From: Bacteroidota bacterium
Lineage (GTDB): Bacteria; Bacteroidota; Bacteroidia; Bacteroidales; VadinHA17
Direction: 5' to 3'
DNA length: 35,896 nt
Assembly: GCA_029552825.1 (NCBI GenBank)
Contig: JAKPDL010000103.1
Span: 1-35,896 of the forward strand
Under the pieces are notes generated by a model. It saw only the letters and a list, made by a program, of their open reading frames with translations. It did no database searches and was not told the origin of the DNA. The position numbers and the translations under genes were made by a program. Positions 8,901-16,637 of the stretch are shown piece by piece. The first letter of the stretch is position 1, and each line of letters begins with the position of its first letter.

Positions 8901-9174
8901 TTATGTACTTATTGCTCTCTTCCATTTCTGAAAAGAGCTTCAGGTCATCGAAATTCTTTCCGATTACTTCATTCTTTTTGTAATCCAGGTTCTTGACAAA
9001 AGCTTCGTTTACGTCAATTATTTCTCCGGTCTTCAGGTTACTTATAATCATTATCTGAGGGGCGGCATGAAAAACCCTTAAAGCAATTTCACCCTGATAA
9101 TTCTTCCTGAATGGTAAGAACTTCCGAAGATTGAAAGCAATTATATTTCCGATTTCCGAGAACTTCCTTTTCAT
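5998..9174 (-). CDS. Soluble hybrid sensor histidine kinase (PAS-GAF-HisKA-HATPase-REC)
   Basis: A two-component hybrid kinase of 1058 aa, counted from the ATG at 9174. The frame can be extended to a TTG at 9213, which I consider less likely. Order: PAS-like (about 40-145, IISNLKTGEIIDVNEAF), a weaker PAS-like part (about 165-270), PAS with KRE-type PAC end (about 285-400, KKDGTVIPV, GYRGVVIDLTEQKKRE), PAS (about 410-520, STPEAIVITDVPGKITHVN), GAF (about 530-675), HisKA with phospho-acceptor His698 in LSHEIRTPLND, HATPase_c (N box NLLSNAFKF, DTGIGIP, GGTGLGLAI) and a C-terminal receiver with phospho-acceptor Asp988 in IIMDLHMPVLDG and LTA/Lys further on. No transmembrane segment is seen, so it should sense a cytoplasmic signal. 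No DNA-binding response regulator lies nearby. It follows nth by 64 bp on the same strand. Confidence 0.92.
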   Translation of the reverse strand: MKRKFSEIGNIIAFNLRKFLPFRKNYQGEIALRVFHAAPQIMIISNLKTGEIIDVNEAFVKNLDYKKNEVIGKNFDDLKLFSEMEESNKYIKLLHRFRKITDHPVVLNTKKGEKKHYLFSAETIKLGNDYFLLTTYNPDPYSGKTSLQERADEILDDIFDTVSSYLLRISILKDDRFCIKDINRKAEDVEGVIRSYVLGKPLEETAMAKRPKLLELLHHIRITGEPLKLAVSPAGDRSEGFYIGFLLSTGDIIVTWEPPENMQKLNERSIAEPLPGMSKVMSFEIDTQGKITFASENSLEYLGYTIKDFNKGIYIRDLFQPDELEKAVENLKKIKSPNDTISNEYLARKKDGTVIPVLTRTFGIFTDGKLTGYRGVVIDLTEQKKREMQIAREKAFLEHLIDSTPEAIVITDVPGKITHVNNEFTNLFGYSNEEAIGKYINDLIVPDELAEEAEKIDEITLNSKKAKVETVRKDKYGNQIHVLLNSTSIELNDVTVGMLCIYHDIRKERKTRLLQEILYNISSATLEYSEIKDIYSVIVAELGKIWDTNNFFIALYNSGSGSISLPFFSDEMDNFKEIPIKGTITGWVINHGKSVLLREQDIIKLEDAEEIDLVGTPCKVWMGVPLKADNNIIGAICMQDYHDENKFSKEDLNLLELIANQIAVSIQKRKMLDNLVIAREKAEKAALSKQAFMSTLSHEIRTPLNDFIGISNLLLQTNPNPEQLELIKTLRFSANHLLTLVNDVLDYSKMESGKITFEQIQFNLNSFLDEIKRSYSFRAKEKNLTFNVIKNSNVPDEVIGDQIRLNQILSNLLSNAFKFTSEGSITITISEKERTGNRSTLEFRVSDTGIGIPADKQDILFDSFTQASADTARRFGGTGLGLAICKKLVELQGGNIYVESEPGKGSNFIFSLAFEIPVKPERKAEEVPVTDFTGLEGKKILVAEDNRINFFVVNKFLSSWGVKVAHAENGKIALEMLENDNFDLIIMDLHMPVLDGIEATRIIRNSDNPSIRTIPVIALTAAIMSESNDRIEGLNINDYILKPFKPEDLYSKIKKHIR

Positions 9175-9238
9175 CTTAAAATTCCCAACTCCCACTTTAG
9201 AAATGATAATCAAAAATAATCAATATGTTTTAATATGG

Positions 9239-9889
9239 CTATCGCGATGCCTTATTTTTGTCTTTATAATATTTGCATATTGAGGTTAACCCGCATTTCT
9301 CACATAATGGCTTTCGCGCCCTGCAGATATATCTTCCGTGCAATATCAGCCAGTGGTGGGCTTTGTGCCTCATTTCAGGAGGGATATGTTCTTCGAGCTG
9401 ATGTTCCACATCGAGCGGTGTCTTTGCATTAACAGCAAGTCCCAGACGAACCGACACTCTGAATACATGTGTGTCAACAGCAATAACAGGCTTTTTGAAG
9501 AGTACAGACGCCACCACATTTGCAGTTTTCCTTCCCACACCCGGTAATTGTTGCAGCAACTCAGGTTCTTCAGGAACCTTGCCACCGAATTTTTCAATTA
9601 GCATATTAGCCATTTTTATCAGGTTCTTTGCCTTGTTGTTGGGATAAGAACATGATTTTATCAGACTTACGACCTGTTCCTGTGTAGCTGCTGCCAGAGA
9701 TGCCGGATCAGGGAAAGCTTTAAGCAGCACCGGCGTAATCATGTTTACCCTCCTGTCGGTACATTGAGCCGAAAGCATCACCGCCACAAGCAACCCGAAC
9801 GGATCCCTGTACCTGAGTTCGGTCTCGGGCACAGGATTACTCCTGCCGAAATACTCAATAACCTTTCTGAACCTTTCAGCTTTCGTCAT
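9239..9889 (-). CDS. nth: Endonuclease III (DNA glycosylase/AP lyase)
   Basis: Base-excision repair enzyme that removes oxidised pyrimidines and cleaves the abasic site. With the start at 9889 it has 216 aa, close to E. coli Nth (211 aa). The helix-hairpin-helix LPGVGRKTANVV holds the catalytic Lys121, and AVDTHVFRV holds Asp139. A [4Fe-4S] site is formed by Cys189, 196, 199 and 205 (C-x6-C-x2-C-x5-C). The ATG at 9889 is preserved in family position and has AGGA five to six bases upstream; another in-frame ATG at 9913 would add eight residues. The gene is divergent from aroB and comes directly before the sensor kinase on the same strand. Confidence 0.95.
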   Translation of the reverse strand: MTKAERFRKVIEYFGRSNPVPETELRYRDPFGLLVAVMLSAQCTDRRVNMITPVLLKAFPDPASLAAATQEQVVSLIKSCSYPNNKAKNLIKMANMLIEKFGGKVPEEPELLQQLPGVGRKTANVVASVLFKKPVIAVDTHVFRVSVRLGLAVNAKTPLDVEHQLEEHIPPEMRHKAHHWLILHGRYICRARKPLCEKCGLTSICKYYKDKNKASR

Positions 9890-9933
9890 AATATCCTGTA
9901 TGAAAAATCGCATTAAAGTAATATTTTACTTTT

Positions 9934-9941
9934 TATTTTTG
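9934..9941 (+). promoter_or_regulatory. Possible -7 element for the aro operon
   Basis: TATTTTTG fits TAnnTTTG exactly, 69 bp ahead of the aroB TTG start. No good TTTG -33 element lies at the right distance, so support is partial. Confidence 0.25.
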
Positions 9942-10009
9942 AATATTCTTTTTTCTGCATCTGAAAAAGATTAAGGATTTCTTATATTTAAAAAATAATT
10001 TTAAAGACT

Positions 10010-11047
10010 TTGAACAGGATAACGATAAATCTGAATAATTCTAAATCAGAAATATATATCGGACTGAACTGGAATGAGTTTTCCCGTTTCATCCCGGTGC
10101 AAAATACTGTTATCATTACCGACGATAATATCAAAAATATTTACGGAAGTCATTTTCCCCAGCTTCCTGTCTTTTCTGTAAAACCCGGAGAAGAGAGCAA
10201 AACTCTTCAGGTTGTTACCAGCCTTACCGAAAGACTTCTTGAATGTGGTATCGATAGATCGGGATTTCTTGTAGGAATAGGGGGAGGCGTTGTTTGCGAT
10301 TTAACCGGATTCCTCGCTTCGGTTTATATGAGAGGTATCAGGTTTGGATTTGTTTCAACATCACTTTTATCACAGGTTGATGCAAGTGTTGGTGGAAAAA
10401 ACGCTGTAAACCTCGGAAAGGTTAAAAATGTGCTGGGGTGTTTCCGTCAGCCCGAATTTGTTATCTGCGACCCGCAAATGCTTAATACGTTGCCTGAAGA
10501 AGAATACCTCTCGGGTCTGGCAGAACTTATAAAAATGGGACTGATAATGGATTACAACCTTTTTTCTCTTGCGGAACAGAATAAAGGGCGACTTCTCAAT
10601 AGAGACATTGAATTGCTCGAGTACATGATATCTGTTTCGGTTGAACTGAAAGCCTCTGTTGTAAGGGAAGACGAAAAAGAAGTTTCCGGCAAAAGAATGA
10701 TTCTTAACTTTGGCCATACTTTCGGACACGTAATTGAGACTATGGCGGGAATGAAACACGGCTTTGCCGTTGCGGCAGGGATGGTCATAGCATCAGATAT
10801 TTCGGTTCAGGCAGGCTTACTTGAACCTGCCGCACGCGATAGAATTGTAAATCTGCTGAAAGAACTGAAGCTTATCAAAGAATACATTGTCCCGGATGCA
10901 GTCTTTGAAGAAATGCTTCTTAAAGACAAAAAGAAACAGGGCGATAATATTAGTTTCGTTCTGCTTGAATCGCCGGGGAAAGCTGTAATAAGTAAAATCA
11001 ATACCAGAGAATTAATGGAATTTTACAAAGTGCTGAAGAGAAGTTAA
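10010..11047 (+). CDS. aroB: 3-dehydroquinate synthase
   Basis: Second step of the shikimate pathway: DAHP to 3-dehydroquinate, NAD- and metal-dependent, cytoplasmic. 345 aa. The NAD site GIGGGVVCDLTGFLAS lies at about 89-104. Metal ligands are Glu172 (AELIKMG), His236 (NFGHTFGH) and His250 (KHGFAVAAGM). The HGEAV block usual in the family is HGFAV here. The start is TTG: the family N-terminus (MNRITINLN followed by EIYIG) begins exactly at this codon, and the next in-frame Met is not until about residue 107, so no ATG start is possible without loss of the fold. The stop overlaps the aroA start (TAATG), so the two are probably translationally coupled. First gene of an aroB-aroA-aroC operon. 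Confidence 0.95.
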   Translation: MNRITINLNNSKSEIYIGLNWNEFSRFIPVQNTVIITDDNIKNIYGSHFPQLPVFSVKPGEESKTLQVVTSLTERLLECGIDRSGFLVGIGGGVVCDLTGFLASVYMRGIRFGFVSTSLLSQVDASVGGKNAVNLGKVKNVLGCFRQPEFVICDPQMLNTLPEEEYLSGLAELIKMGLIMDYNLFSLAEQNKGRLLNRDIELLEYMISVSVELKASVVREDEKEVSGKRMILNFGHTFGHVIETMAGMKHGFAVAAGMVIASDISVQAGLLEPAARDRIVNLLKELKLIKEYIVPDAVFEEMLLKDKKKQGDNISFVLLESPGKAVISKINTRELMEFYKVLKRS

Positions 11048-12306
11048 TGAAAGTAGAAGCATCTGTTAAGGAGGTCAGGGGTCGTTTGAGAGCTCCATCG
11101 TCGAAGAGTGCGGTACAGAGATATATAGCCGGTGCTCTGCTCGCAGAGGGTTTATCGACTATATCAGTCAATTCCATGTGCGACGATTCACTTGCAGCAC
11201 TCTCTGTTGCAACAGAACTTGGCGCTGAAGCCACAACCTGCGGAGATTCTATCAAAATAAAAGGAGGCTTCAACCCTAAGACCAACAAAATCAACTGCGG
11301 TGAATCAGGCCTCGCCACCCGGATGTTTATCCCCATAGCTGCAATACACAATAGAGAAATTACCGTCACAGGACGCGGCTCACTTATGAAACGACCCGTA
11401 AAAATGGTCGAAGAACCCCTTCGACAACTGGGAGTCCAGATCTCATCAAAGGACGGATACCTTCCAGTTAAAATTAAAGGACCTCTTACAGGCGGAGAAG
11501 TGCATGCCGATGGCTCGATAAGCTCACAATTCATCACAGGTTTGCTTATGGCTCTGCCGGTCGCTCAGAAAAATAGCTGCGTTATAGTTGAAAACCTTGT
11601 TAGCAGGCCATATATTGATTTGACTATCAAAATATTACAAGAATTTGATATAGAGATAGTTAACGACAGTTACAGAGTCTTCAGCATTAAAGGTGGACAG
11701 AAATATACTCCTGGTACGTTTACAGCTGAGGGCGACTGGAGCGGTGCAGCCTTCCTGCTTGTGATGGGAGCAATAGGAGGGAAAGTGGAAGTGACAGGTC
11801 TCAGAACTGATTCCGTTCAGGCTGATAAAGCAATCCTTGAGCCTTTGATGATGGCAGGCGCATCTGTTTCTGTTGAAGCCGGCAGGATAAAAGTAGAAAA
11901 GAAAGAGTTAAATTCTTTTGAATTCGATATCAGTGATTGCCCCGATCTTGCACCGCCGCTGGCTGTACTGGCTGCTGCATGTAACGGTAAAAGTGTTCTG
12001 CGTGGCGCCCACCGACTTGTTGCAAAAGAGAGTAACAGAGCAGAAACAATAACGGCTGCACTCAACGCAATAGGCGCAAATATCAAAACCAGTGGCGACA
12101 TCATCGAAATATATGGAAATAAAACTCTATCGGGAGGAGAATCCTCAGCTTACAACGACCATCGCATAGCCATGGCACTTGCAACCGCTTCAGCCATTTC
12201 AACATCACCTGTTCGAATTGAAGGAATGGAAGCTATAAATAAATCATACCCCGGATTTATTGATGACTTCAGAAAACTGGGCGGCAAAATTAAAATTGTC
12301 AAATAA
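11047..12306 (+). CDS. aroA: 3-phosphoshikimate 1-carboxyvinyltransferase (EPSP synthase)
   Basis: Joins PEP and shikimate-3-phosphate to make EPSP. 419 aa, full length. The substrate-binding blocks are present: APSSKSAVQR near residue 17 (PSSKS in place of the better-known PGSKS), GESGLATRM for the PEP site, GRGSLMKRPV, SSQFITGLLMALP, GDWSGAAFLL, KESNRAETI and NDHRIAMALA. GESGLATRM in place of GNAGTAMRP separates it from the E. coli type and is common in Bacteroidota and Clostridia. The start ATG shares one base with the aroB stop, and aroC starts 6 bp after the stop. Sensitivity to inhibitors cannot be judged from this alone. Confidence 0.95.
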   Translation: MKVEASVKEVRGRLRAPSSKSAVQRYIAGALLAEGLSTISVNSMCDDSLAALSVATELGAEATTCGDSIKIKGGFNPKTNKINCGESGLATRMFIPIAAIHNREITVTGRGSLMKRPVKMVEEPLRQLGVQISSKDGYLPVKIKGPLTGGEVHADGSISSQFITGLLMALPVAQKNSCVIVENLVSRPYIDLTIKILQEFDIEIVNDSYRVFSIKGGQKYTPGTFTAEGDWSGAAFLLVMGAIGGKVEVTGLRTDSVQADKAILEPLMMAGASVSVEAGRIKVEKKELNSFEFDISDCPDLAPPLAVLAAACNGKSVLRGAHRLVAKESNRAETITAALNAIGANIKTSGDIIEIYGNKTLSGGESSAYNDHRIAMALATASAISTSPVRIEGMEAINKSYPGFIDDFRKLGGKIKIVK

Positions 12307-12312
12307 CAGATT

Positions 12313-13305
12313 ATGAATACATTCGGACATATTTTCAGGGTTTCCCTCTCTGGCGAATCACATGGAAAAGCTATTGGCGTCACTATTGACGGATGCCCGC
12401 CCGGAATACCCGTTCAACCTGACGATTTCCTGCCCGACCTGAGCAGAAGAAGGAGCGGGAAGAAGGGAACTACCCCCCGGCGTGAGGAAGATTTGCCCGA
12501 TATACTGAGTGGAATATATAACGGACACACAACTGGCTCACCTATTACTATAATTTCTTTCAATAAGGATGTTGACTCCGGCTCGTACCAGCAGTTTGCT
12601 TCGGTTCCACGTCCGGGTCATGCTGATTTTACATCCAGAATTAAATACTCAGGATTTGCGGATCCGAGAGGCGGAGGCCATTTCTCGGGCAGAATCACAT
12701 GGGGTCTTGTTGTTGCCGGAGTTATCGCTAAAAAGATTCTAAAAGATTCAAAAGTGATTGCCACACTAATTGAAGCAGGCGGCAGTAAAGATATTGAAAG
12801 AGCTGTCGAAGAAGCAATGAATGCTGGCGACAGCATAGGCGGACTGATAGAGTGCAGGGTCGAAAATCCGCCAGCAGGACTGGGTGAACCATTCTTCTAT
12901 TCTGCTGAATCGGCTATAAGTCAGATACTATTTTCAATCCCTGCAGTTAAGGGAGTAGAATTCGGAGCAGGCTTCAAAGCTGCCTCAATGAAAGGCTCGG
13001 AACATAACGACCCTTTTACCGATAGCACCGGCAAAACACTTACAAACAACGCCGGGGGAATTAACGGCGGCATAACAAACGGTAATGAAATATTACTGAG
13101 GGTGGCTGTTAAACCTACATCATCAATTGGAAAGGAACAAAAAACATTTAATTTTTCAGCAGGCAAAATGACAACCCTGAAGGTGGAAGGCCGGCACGAT
13201 GCCTGCATTGCACTGAGAGTGCCTGTGATAGTGGAAGCAGCTGTAGCTGTTGCCCTTGCTGACCTCTTACTGCTCGACAGGGGTATTTTTAGCCGAAAAG
13301 ATTAA
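12313..13305 (+). CDS. aroC: Chorismate synthase, short form
   Basis: Last common step to aromatic compounds: EPSP to chorismate, needing reduced FMN. 330 aa, shorter than the roughly 350-360 aa of E. coli and Bacteroides forms. The N-terminal signature FRVSLSGESHGKAIG is intact, as are RRRSGKKGTTPR, DPRGGGHFSGRITWGLVVAG and GRHDACIALRVPVIVEA. The shortening falls in the middle (about 140-170), and GGHFSGRIT replaces the RGGGRSSARET usual in Bacteroides. It therefore looks like the compact subtype seen in Firmicutes/Clostridia, which could mean transfer or an old alternative lineage. It ends stop-on-stop with tilS from the other strand, leaving no room for a terminator between them. Confidence 0.93.
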   Translation: MNTFGHIFRVSLSGESHGKAIGVTIDGCPPGIPVQPDDFLPDLSRRRSGKKGTTPRREEDLPDILSGIYNGHTTGSPITIISFNKDVDSGSYQQFASVPRPGHADFTSRIKYSGFADPRGGGHFSGRITWGLVVAGVIAKKILKDSKVIATLIEAGGSKDIERAVEEAMNAGDSIGGLIECRVENPPAGLGEPFFYSAESAISQILFSIPAVKGVEFGAGFKAASMKGSEHNDPFTDSTGKTLTNNAGGINGGITNGNEILLRVAVKPTSSIGKEQKTFNFSAGKMTTLKVEGRHDACIALRVPVIVEAAVAVALADLLLLDRGIFSRKD

Positions 13306-14642
13306 AAAACTCTGAAGTTTTTCCTGAGTCTGATTATCAGGGCATTCCTGGTGGAAGATGTAATCCTGAAACGGTTGTCAATTCTTTCTCCCAGCAGCCA
13401 TACTATCTTTCCTGCCGACTCCATAACCAGAGCTTTTTCTTTATCAGGAAGAGAAAACTTTCGGTCGGTGAAATAATCGCTTAGCTTCCTGAACGATTCC
13501 ATACCGAAAGGCATAAACCTGTCACCAGCCTTCCAGCTTCTTATCTTTAAAGGGAATTCTAACAATGAAGCATCAACAGTTGCAACATGTGGATCATGTT
13601 CAATTCTGAAATCGGAAGTCACCTGCTTCAGTTCAGCACTTTCTATAAAAGGTAACCTGTAAAAATCTTCTATATTACTGATAAAGAAATCTTTACTTTG
13701 CGGTACCGGCAGTTTTGTAATTATAATTTCATCACGGTTTTTGATTATTCTATGTGTTTCAGTAAATATCAAAGAGCCTGTCTGTCCGTTAATTACTTTT
13801 ATCAGGGTGTCCAGCTGACTCGCCAGCAGACCATAAGGTTGAAAAAGTTCAAAGAGGATAGTTTTCTGAGGGCCGTATTCCAGAAGTTTTTGTAAGCTTA
13901 AAACTGTTTCTCCGTTTTCCTTAATGACAACATTCTGTTTAACTGTTCTGATATGATTTTCGAGAATTTCCCTTATCTCCGAGAAACGCTCAGCCATTTC
14001 ATTTACAGTATCGTCGAATGATGGGTTAATTTCCCTGAACAGCGGAATAATCTGATGCCTGAATTTATTTCTTATGAATTTTACCTCATCGTTAGTTATG
14101 TCGAGGCGGTATTCAATTGAGTTTTCAGAAGCATAGTTCTGAATTTGCGAACGTGAGGCAAACAGAAGGGGACGTATAAGATTTCCGTTCAAAGGCTTCA
14201 TTCCTGTAAGTCCTTTGATTCCGGTTCCCCTGCATAGGTTTAAAAGTATTGTTTCAACATTATCGTTTCTGTTATGAGCCAGGGCTATTTTATTGTAGCC
14301 GTATTTACATCTAATCTCCTCAAACCATCTGTATCTGAGCTCCCTTGCTGCCATCTCTGTTGATATTCCTTTTTCCCTGGCATATTCAGCTGTATTAAAA
14401 CCAATACTGAAAAATGGCTTATTCAACCGGGCAGCATATTCCTTTACAAACAGCTCATCATTATCTGAGTCTGTTCCTCTCAGCCTGAAATTGCAGTGTG
14501 CTATACCGGTGAAATACCCGGTCTTTGAAAATAGATCTGCCATCACCATTGAGTCGATTCCACCGCTTACGGCAAGAAGTATCCTTTCGGATTTTTCCGC
14601 AAGTGAGTTTTTCTCTATATAATTAAGAAAATCTTCCAACAT
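13302..14642 (-). CDS. tilS: tRNA(Ile)-lysidine synthase
   Basis: Puts lysidine on C34 of tRNA-Ile(CAU) so it reads AUA instead of AUG; essential in most bacteria. 446 aa. The PP-loop SGGIDS is at 26-31 (ILLAVSGGIDSMVM), followed by the core blocks GIAHCNFRLRG, AARELRYRWF, ALAHNRNDNVETIL and GLTGM. A C-terminal substrate-binding region includes RSWKAGDRFMPFGM, the TilS C-terminal motif. Last gene of the minus-strand group with the Omp85-like gene, 48 bp after that gene's... upstream neighbour ends on the opposite side: tilS lies upstream of it on the minus strand only by position, so joint transcription is reversed: the Omp85-like gene (stop at 14691) precedes tilS (start 14642). Its stop codon overlaps that of aroC. 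Confidence 0.95.
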   Translation of the reverse strand: MLEDFLNYIEKNSLAEKSERILLAVSGGIDSMVMADLFSKTGYFTGIAHCNFRLRGTDSDNDELFVKEYAARLNKPFFSIGFNTAEYAREKGISTEMAARELRYRWFEEIRCKYGYNKIALAHNRNDNVETILLNLCRGTGIKGLTGMKPLNGNLIRPLLFASRSQIQNYASENSIEYRLDITNDEVKFIRNKFRHQIIPLFREINPSFDDTVNEMAERFSEIREILENHIRTVKQNVVIKENGETVLSLQKLLEYGPQKTILFELFQPYGLLASQLDTLIKVINGQTGSLIFTETHRIIKNRDEIIITKLPVPQSKDFFISNIEDFYRLPFIESAELKQVTSDFRIEHDPHVATVDASLLEFPLKIRSWKAGDRFMPFGMESFRKLSDYFTDRKFSLPDKEKALVMESAGKIVWLLGERIDNRFRITSSTRNALIIRLRKNFRVF

Positions 14643-14690
14643 CTGGCTGAAAGTAAAACTGTGAAAATAATAATTTTCTGTATAGGAAAA

Positions 14691-16637
14691 TTACCTGTAT
14701 TGAATTAGTGAAGGCCGTCCGGGCTCAAAATTTTTTGGTCTCAGCAGCTGTTCTCCGGAAAGCATTATATAATTTACTCTGGAATATTCCGGCAGATAAG
14801 GAAAATATCCAATGCGTATCTGGAACGTTCTGAAAACCAGATTGTCATTTCTTATCCTCAGACCTACTCCCAATCCGCTAAGCATCAGGCTGTTTCTGGA
14901 ATTAAAATTTAACCCTCCCATAGCATACAAATCGACGAAGGTGAAAAATGCAAATCGGAAACCGTATAAATTAATCGGATTAAATATTACTGATTCAATT
15001 CCTGCATTGAACCGTCTGGTTCCACGGAGGGAGTCATTCGCAAAGCACGAAAATCCATCTTCCTTCAGGGTGGTGAGATACTCATCCCTGTAACGGTCGA
15101 AGCCACCGGTGTATCTCAGGTGAACGAAATTTCTGATCATCTGTTTACCGATCGGAATGAGGTTTGAAAAAAACTTCAGCTGGTATGAAACTACTCCCTG
15201 TTCAGTTTTATTATCATTGAAAAAGGTTCCTGCACCAGCTGAAAGATGGAAATAACCCAGACTGCTGACTGAAAATCCAAGAGAAGCATTGGAACCAAAA
15301 TAGACACGTTTTTTGAATTCATTATCTTCAATACCGGAGGTGATATTTATGAGTGTTCCATAGGGGATATCCTCTGTTCGACCGAAACTGTAAAGGAGGC
15401 TGGTTTTATAATATTTCTGCATTGAAAATGCCAGGGATGCAAGGTATAGCCTGTAACGCTGCAGTGAATAATATGTGTCGGGTTGTATATCAGGTTTCTG
15501 GAATACATTATTATTGACATAGCGTATTCCTGCAATAAGTCTGGAAACAGTGCGGCGGTCAATCATAAAGGAACGCATCAGCCAGTAATCCTGAAAATTG
15601 TATTTTAAGGGTTCGGGAACAGGTAGAGTATCAAGATCGTGTGTTGTATAAGTGTTATTTACTGAAATTCCGAAAGCATATTTTGTTTCAGAACTTAAAA
15701 GAGGCCGGTCAATGTCGAATCCGAATGATTTTTTGCCAAGTCCTTTGTAAAAATTGAGGTTAAGATCTATAAAAGATTTCAGAATGTTGGTAATGTTATA
15801 GTTTATTCCGATTCCCGGAGAATCTTTTGTTGTTGCCGAATAAGGTATTTCAATTTTAAGTTCCTGCCCTGTTCCAATAAGATTCTTATCATAAATCCAA
15901 ACGGAACCTTTGTTAATTCCCCGGTACGTGAAATCAGCACCAAGAGAATATACATCCTTGGTAATAATAATAACATCAGCCTCATTGTCAGAGACAGGTG
16001 CCACAATTATTCTGGCATCGTTAATGTAAGGGAGCTGGCGGAGAATACGCTCATTATCGGTGATTGTCAGAGGGGAGATGGTATCCCCTTCACTGAAAAG
16101 CAGGTATCTTCTAAGAACCTTTTCGTTTGTGTTTATATGGGTGCTGTTGATAAATTTTTCAATCCGGTTTGCACCTGAAACAGCCGGATTGTAGATATTT
16201 CCACCGAAAACGTCCAGCTGTTTAATGGTTATGCTCCTCACCCTGTAGCCCGAGTACTTTATGAAACTCTCATCACTTCTCTGGTTTATTTTTTCGGGAT
16301 TTACAGTATCGGGTGATACTACAACCAGATCGTACAGAACCCTGGTTAATCTGGTTCGTGAGGCTTTTGACTTCAGGGAGTCGTAGAAAGCAATTGTCTT
16401 TTCGTTTTTTGTCCTGTTCACATTAACGAAGAAGGAAGGCAGGACAATTACGGAATCATTTCTGATAAAAAACCTGTCGTTATTTATGCGCAGAAATGAA
16501 CCGCTCTTGATTTTTAATAAAGTGGTATCACGGCCAGTTTCTGCCTGTGGATAAACAACCGATGTTAACAATATCAGCAGAACCTGCAGGAATGGCCTGA
16601 TAGTATCACACTTTTTTCTTATCTCCCGAAGGCACAT
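14691..16637 (-). CDS. Omp85-family outer-membrane protein with POTRA-like domain
   Basis: An outer-membrane barrel protein of 648 aa. A hydrophobic signal peptide (FLQVLLILLTSVVYPQA) ends near residue 32. A periplasmic part follows, with a POTRA-like block at about 130-235 (YRVRSITIKQLDVFGGNIY, then TITDNERILRQLPYINDARI and DNEADVIIITKDVYSLG), which is the typical Omp85/TamA pattern. Residues from about 240 to the end form strands of a 16-stranded barrel-like region (GTGQELKIEIPYSATT, GFDIDRPLLSS, and near the end GLGVGLRIRNDNLVFRTFQIRIGYFPYLP). Only one clear POTRA is seen, against five in BamA, so it is a relative and not BamA. The ATG shares one base with the TGA of the preceding gene, which suggests a common function. 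What it inserts or exports is unknown. Confidence 0.75.
   Translation of the reverse strand: MCLREIRKKCDTIRPFLQVLLILLTSVVYPQAETGRDTTLLKIKSGSFLRINNDRFFIRNDSVIVLPSFFVNVNRTKNEKTIAFYDSLKSKASRTRLTRVLYDLVVVSPDTVNPEKINQRSDESFIKYSGYRVRSITIKQLDVFGGNIYNPAVSGANRIEKFINSTHINTNEKVLRRYLLFSEGDTISPLTITDNERILRQLPYINDARIIVAPVSDNEADVIIITKDVYSLGADFTYRGINKGSVWIYDKNLIGTGQELKIEIPYSATTKDSPGIGINYNITNILKSFIDLNLNFYKGLGKKSFGFDIDRPLLSSETKYAFGISVNNTYTTHDLDTLPVPEPLKYNFQDYWLMRSFMIDRRTVSRLIAGIRYVNNNVFQKPDIQPDTYYSLQRYRLYLASLAFSMQKYYKTSLLYSFGRTEDIPYGTLINITSGIEDNEFKKRVYFGSNASLGFSVSSLGYFHLSAGAGTFFNDNKTEQGVVSYQLKFFSNLIPIGKQMIRNFVHLRYTGGFDRYRDEYLTTLKEDGFSCFANDSLRGTRRFNAGIESVIFNPINLYGFRFAFFTFVDLYAMGGLNFNSRNSLMLSGLGVGLRIRNDNLVFRTFQIRIGYFPYLPEYSRVNYIMLSGEQLLRPKNFEPGRPSLIQYR

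Noticed and set aside
9175-9213. Longer start (TTG) of the sensor kinase
   Set aside because: It adds 13 residues with no domain; the ATG at 9174 is the simpler start.
13302-14642. tilS placed before the Omp85-like gene in transcription order
   Set aside because: On the minus strand the order is the 236-aa gene, then Omp85-like, then tilS (48-bp gap between the Omp85-like stop and the tilS start); the wording in the tilS entry should be read that way.
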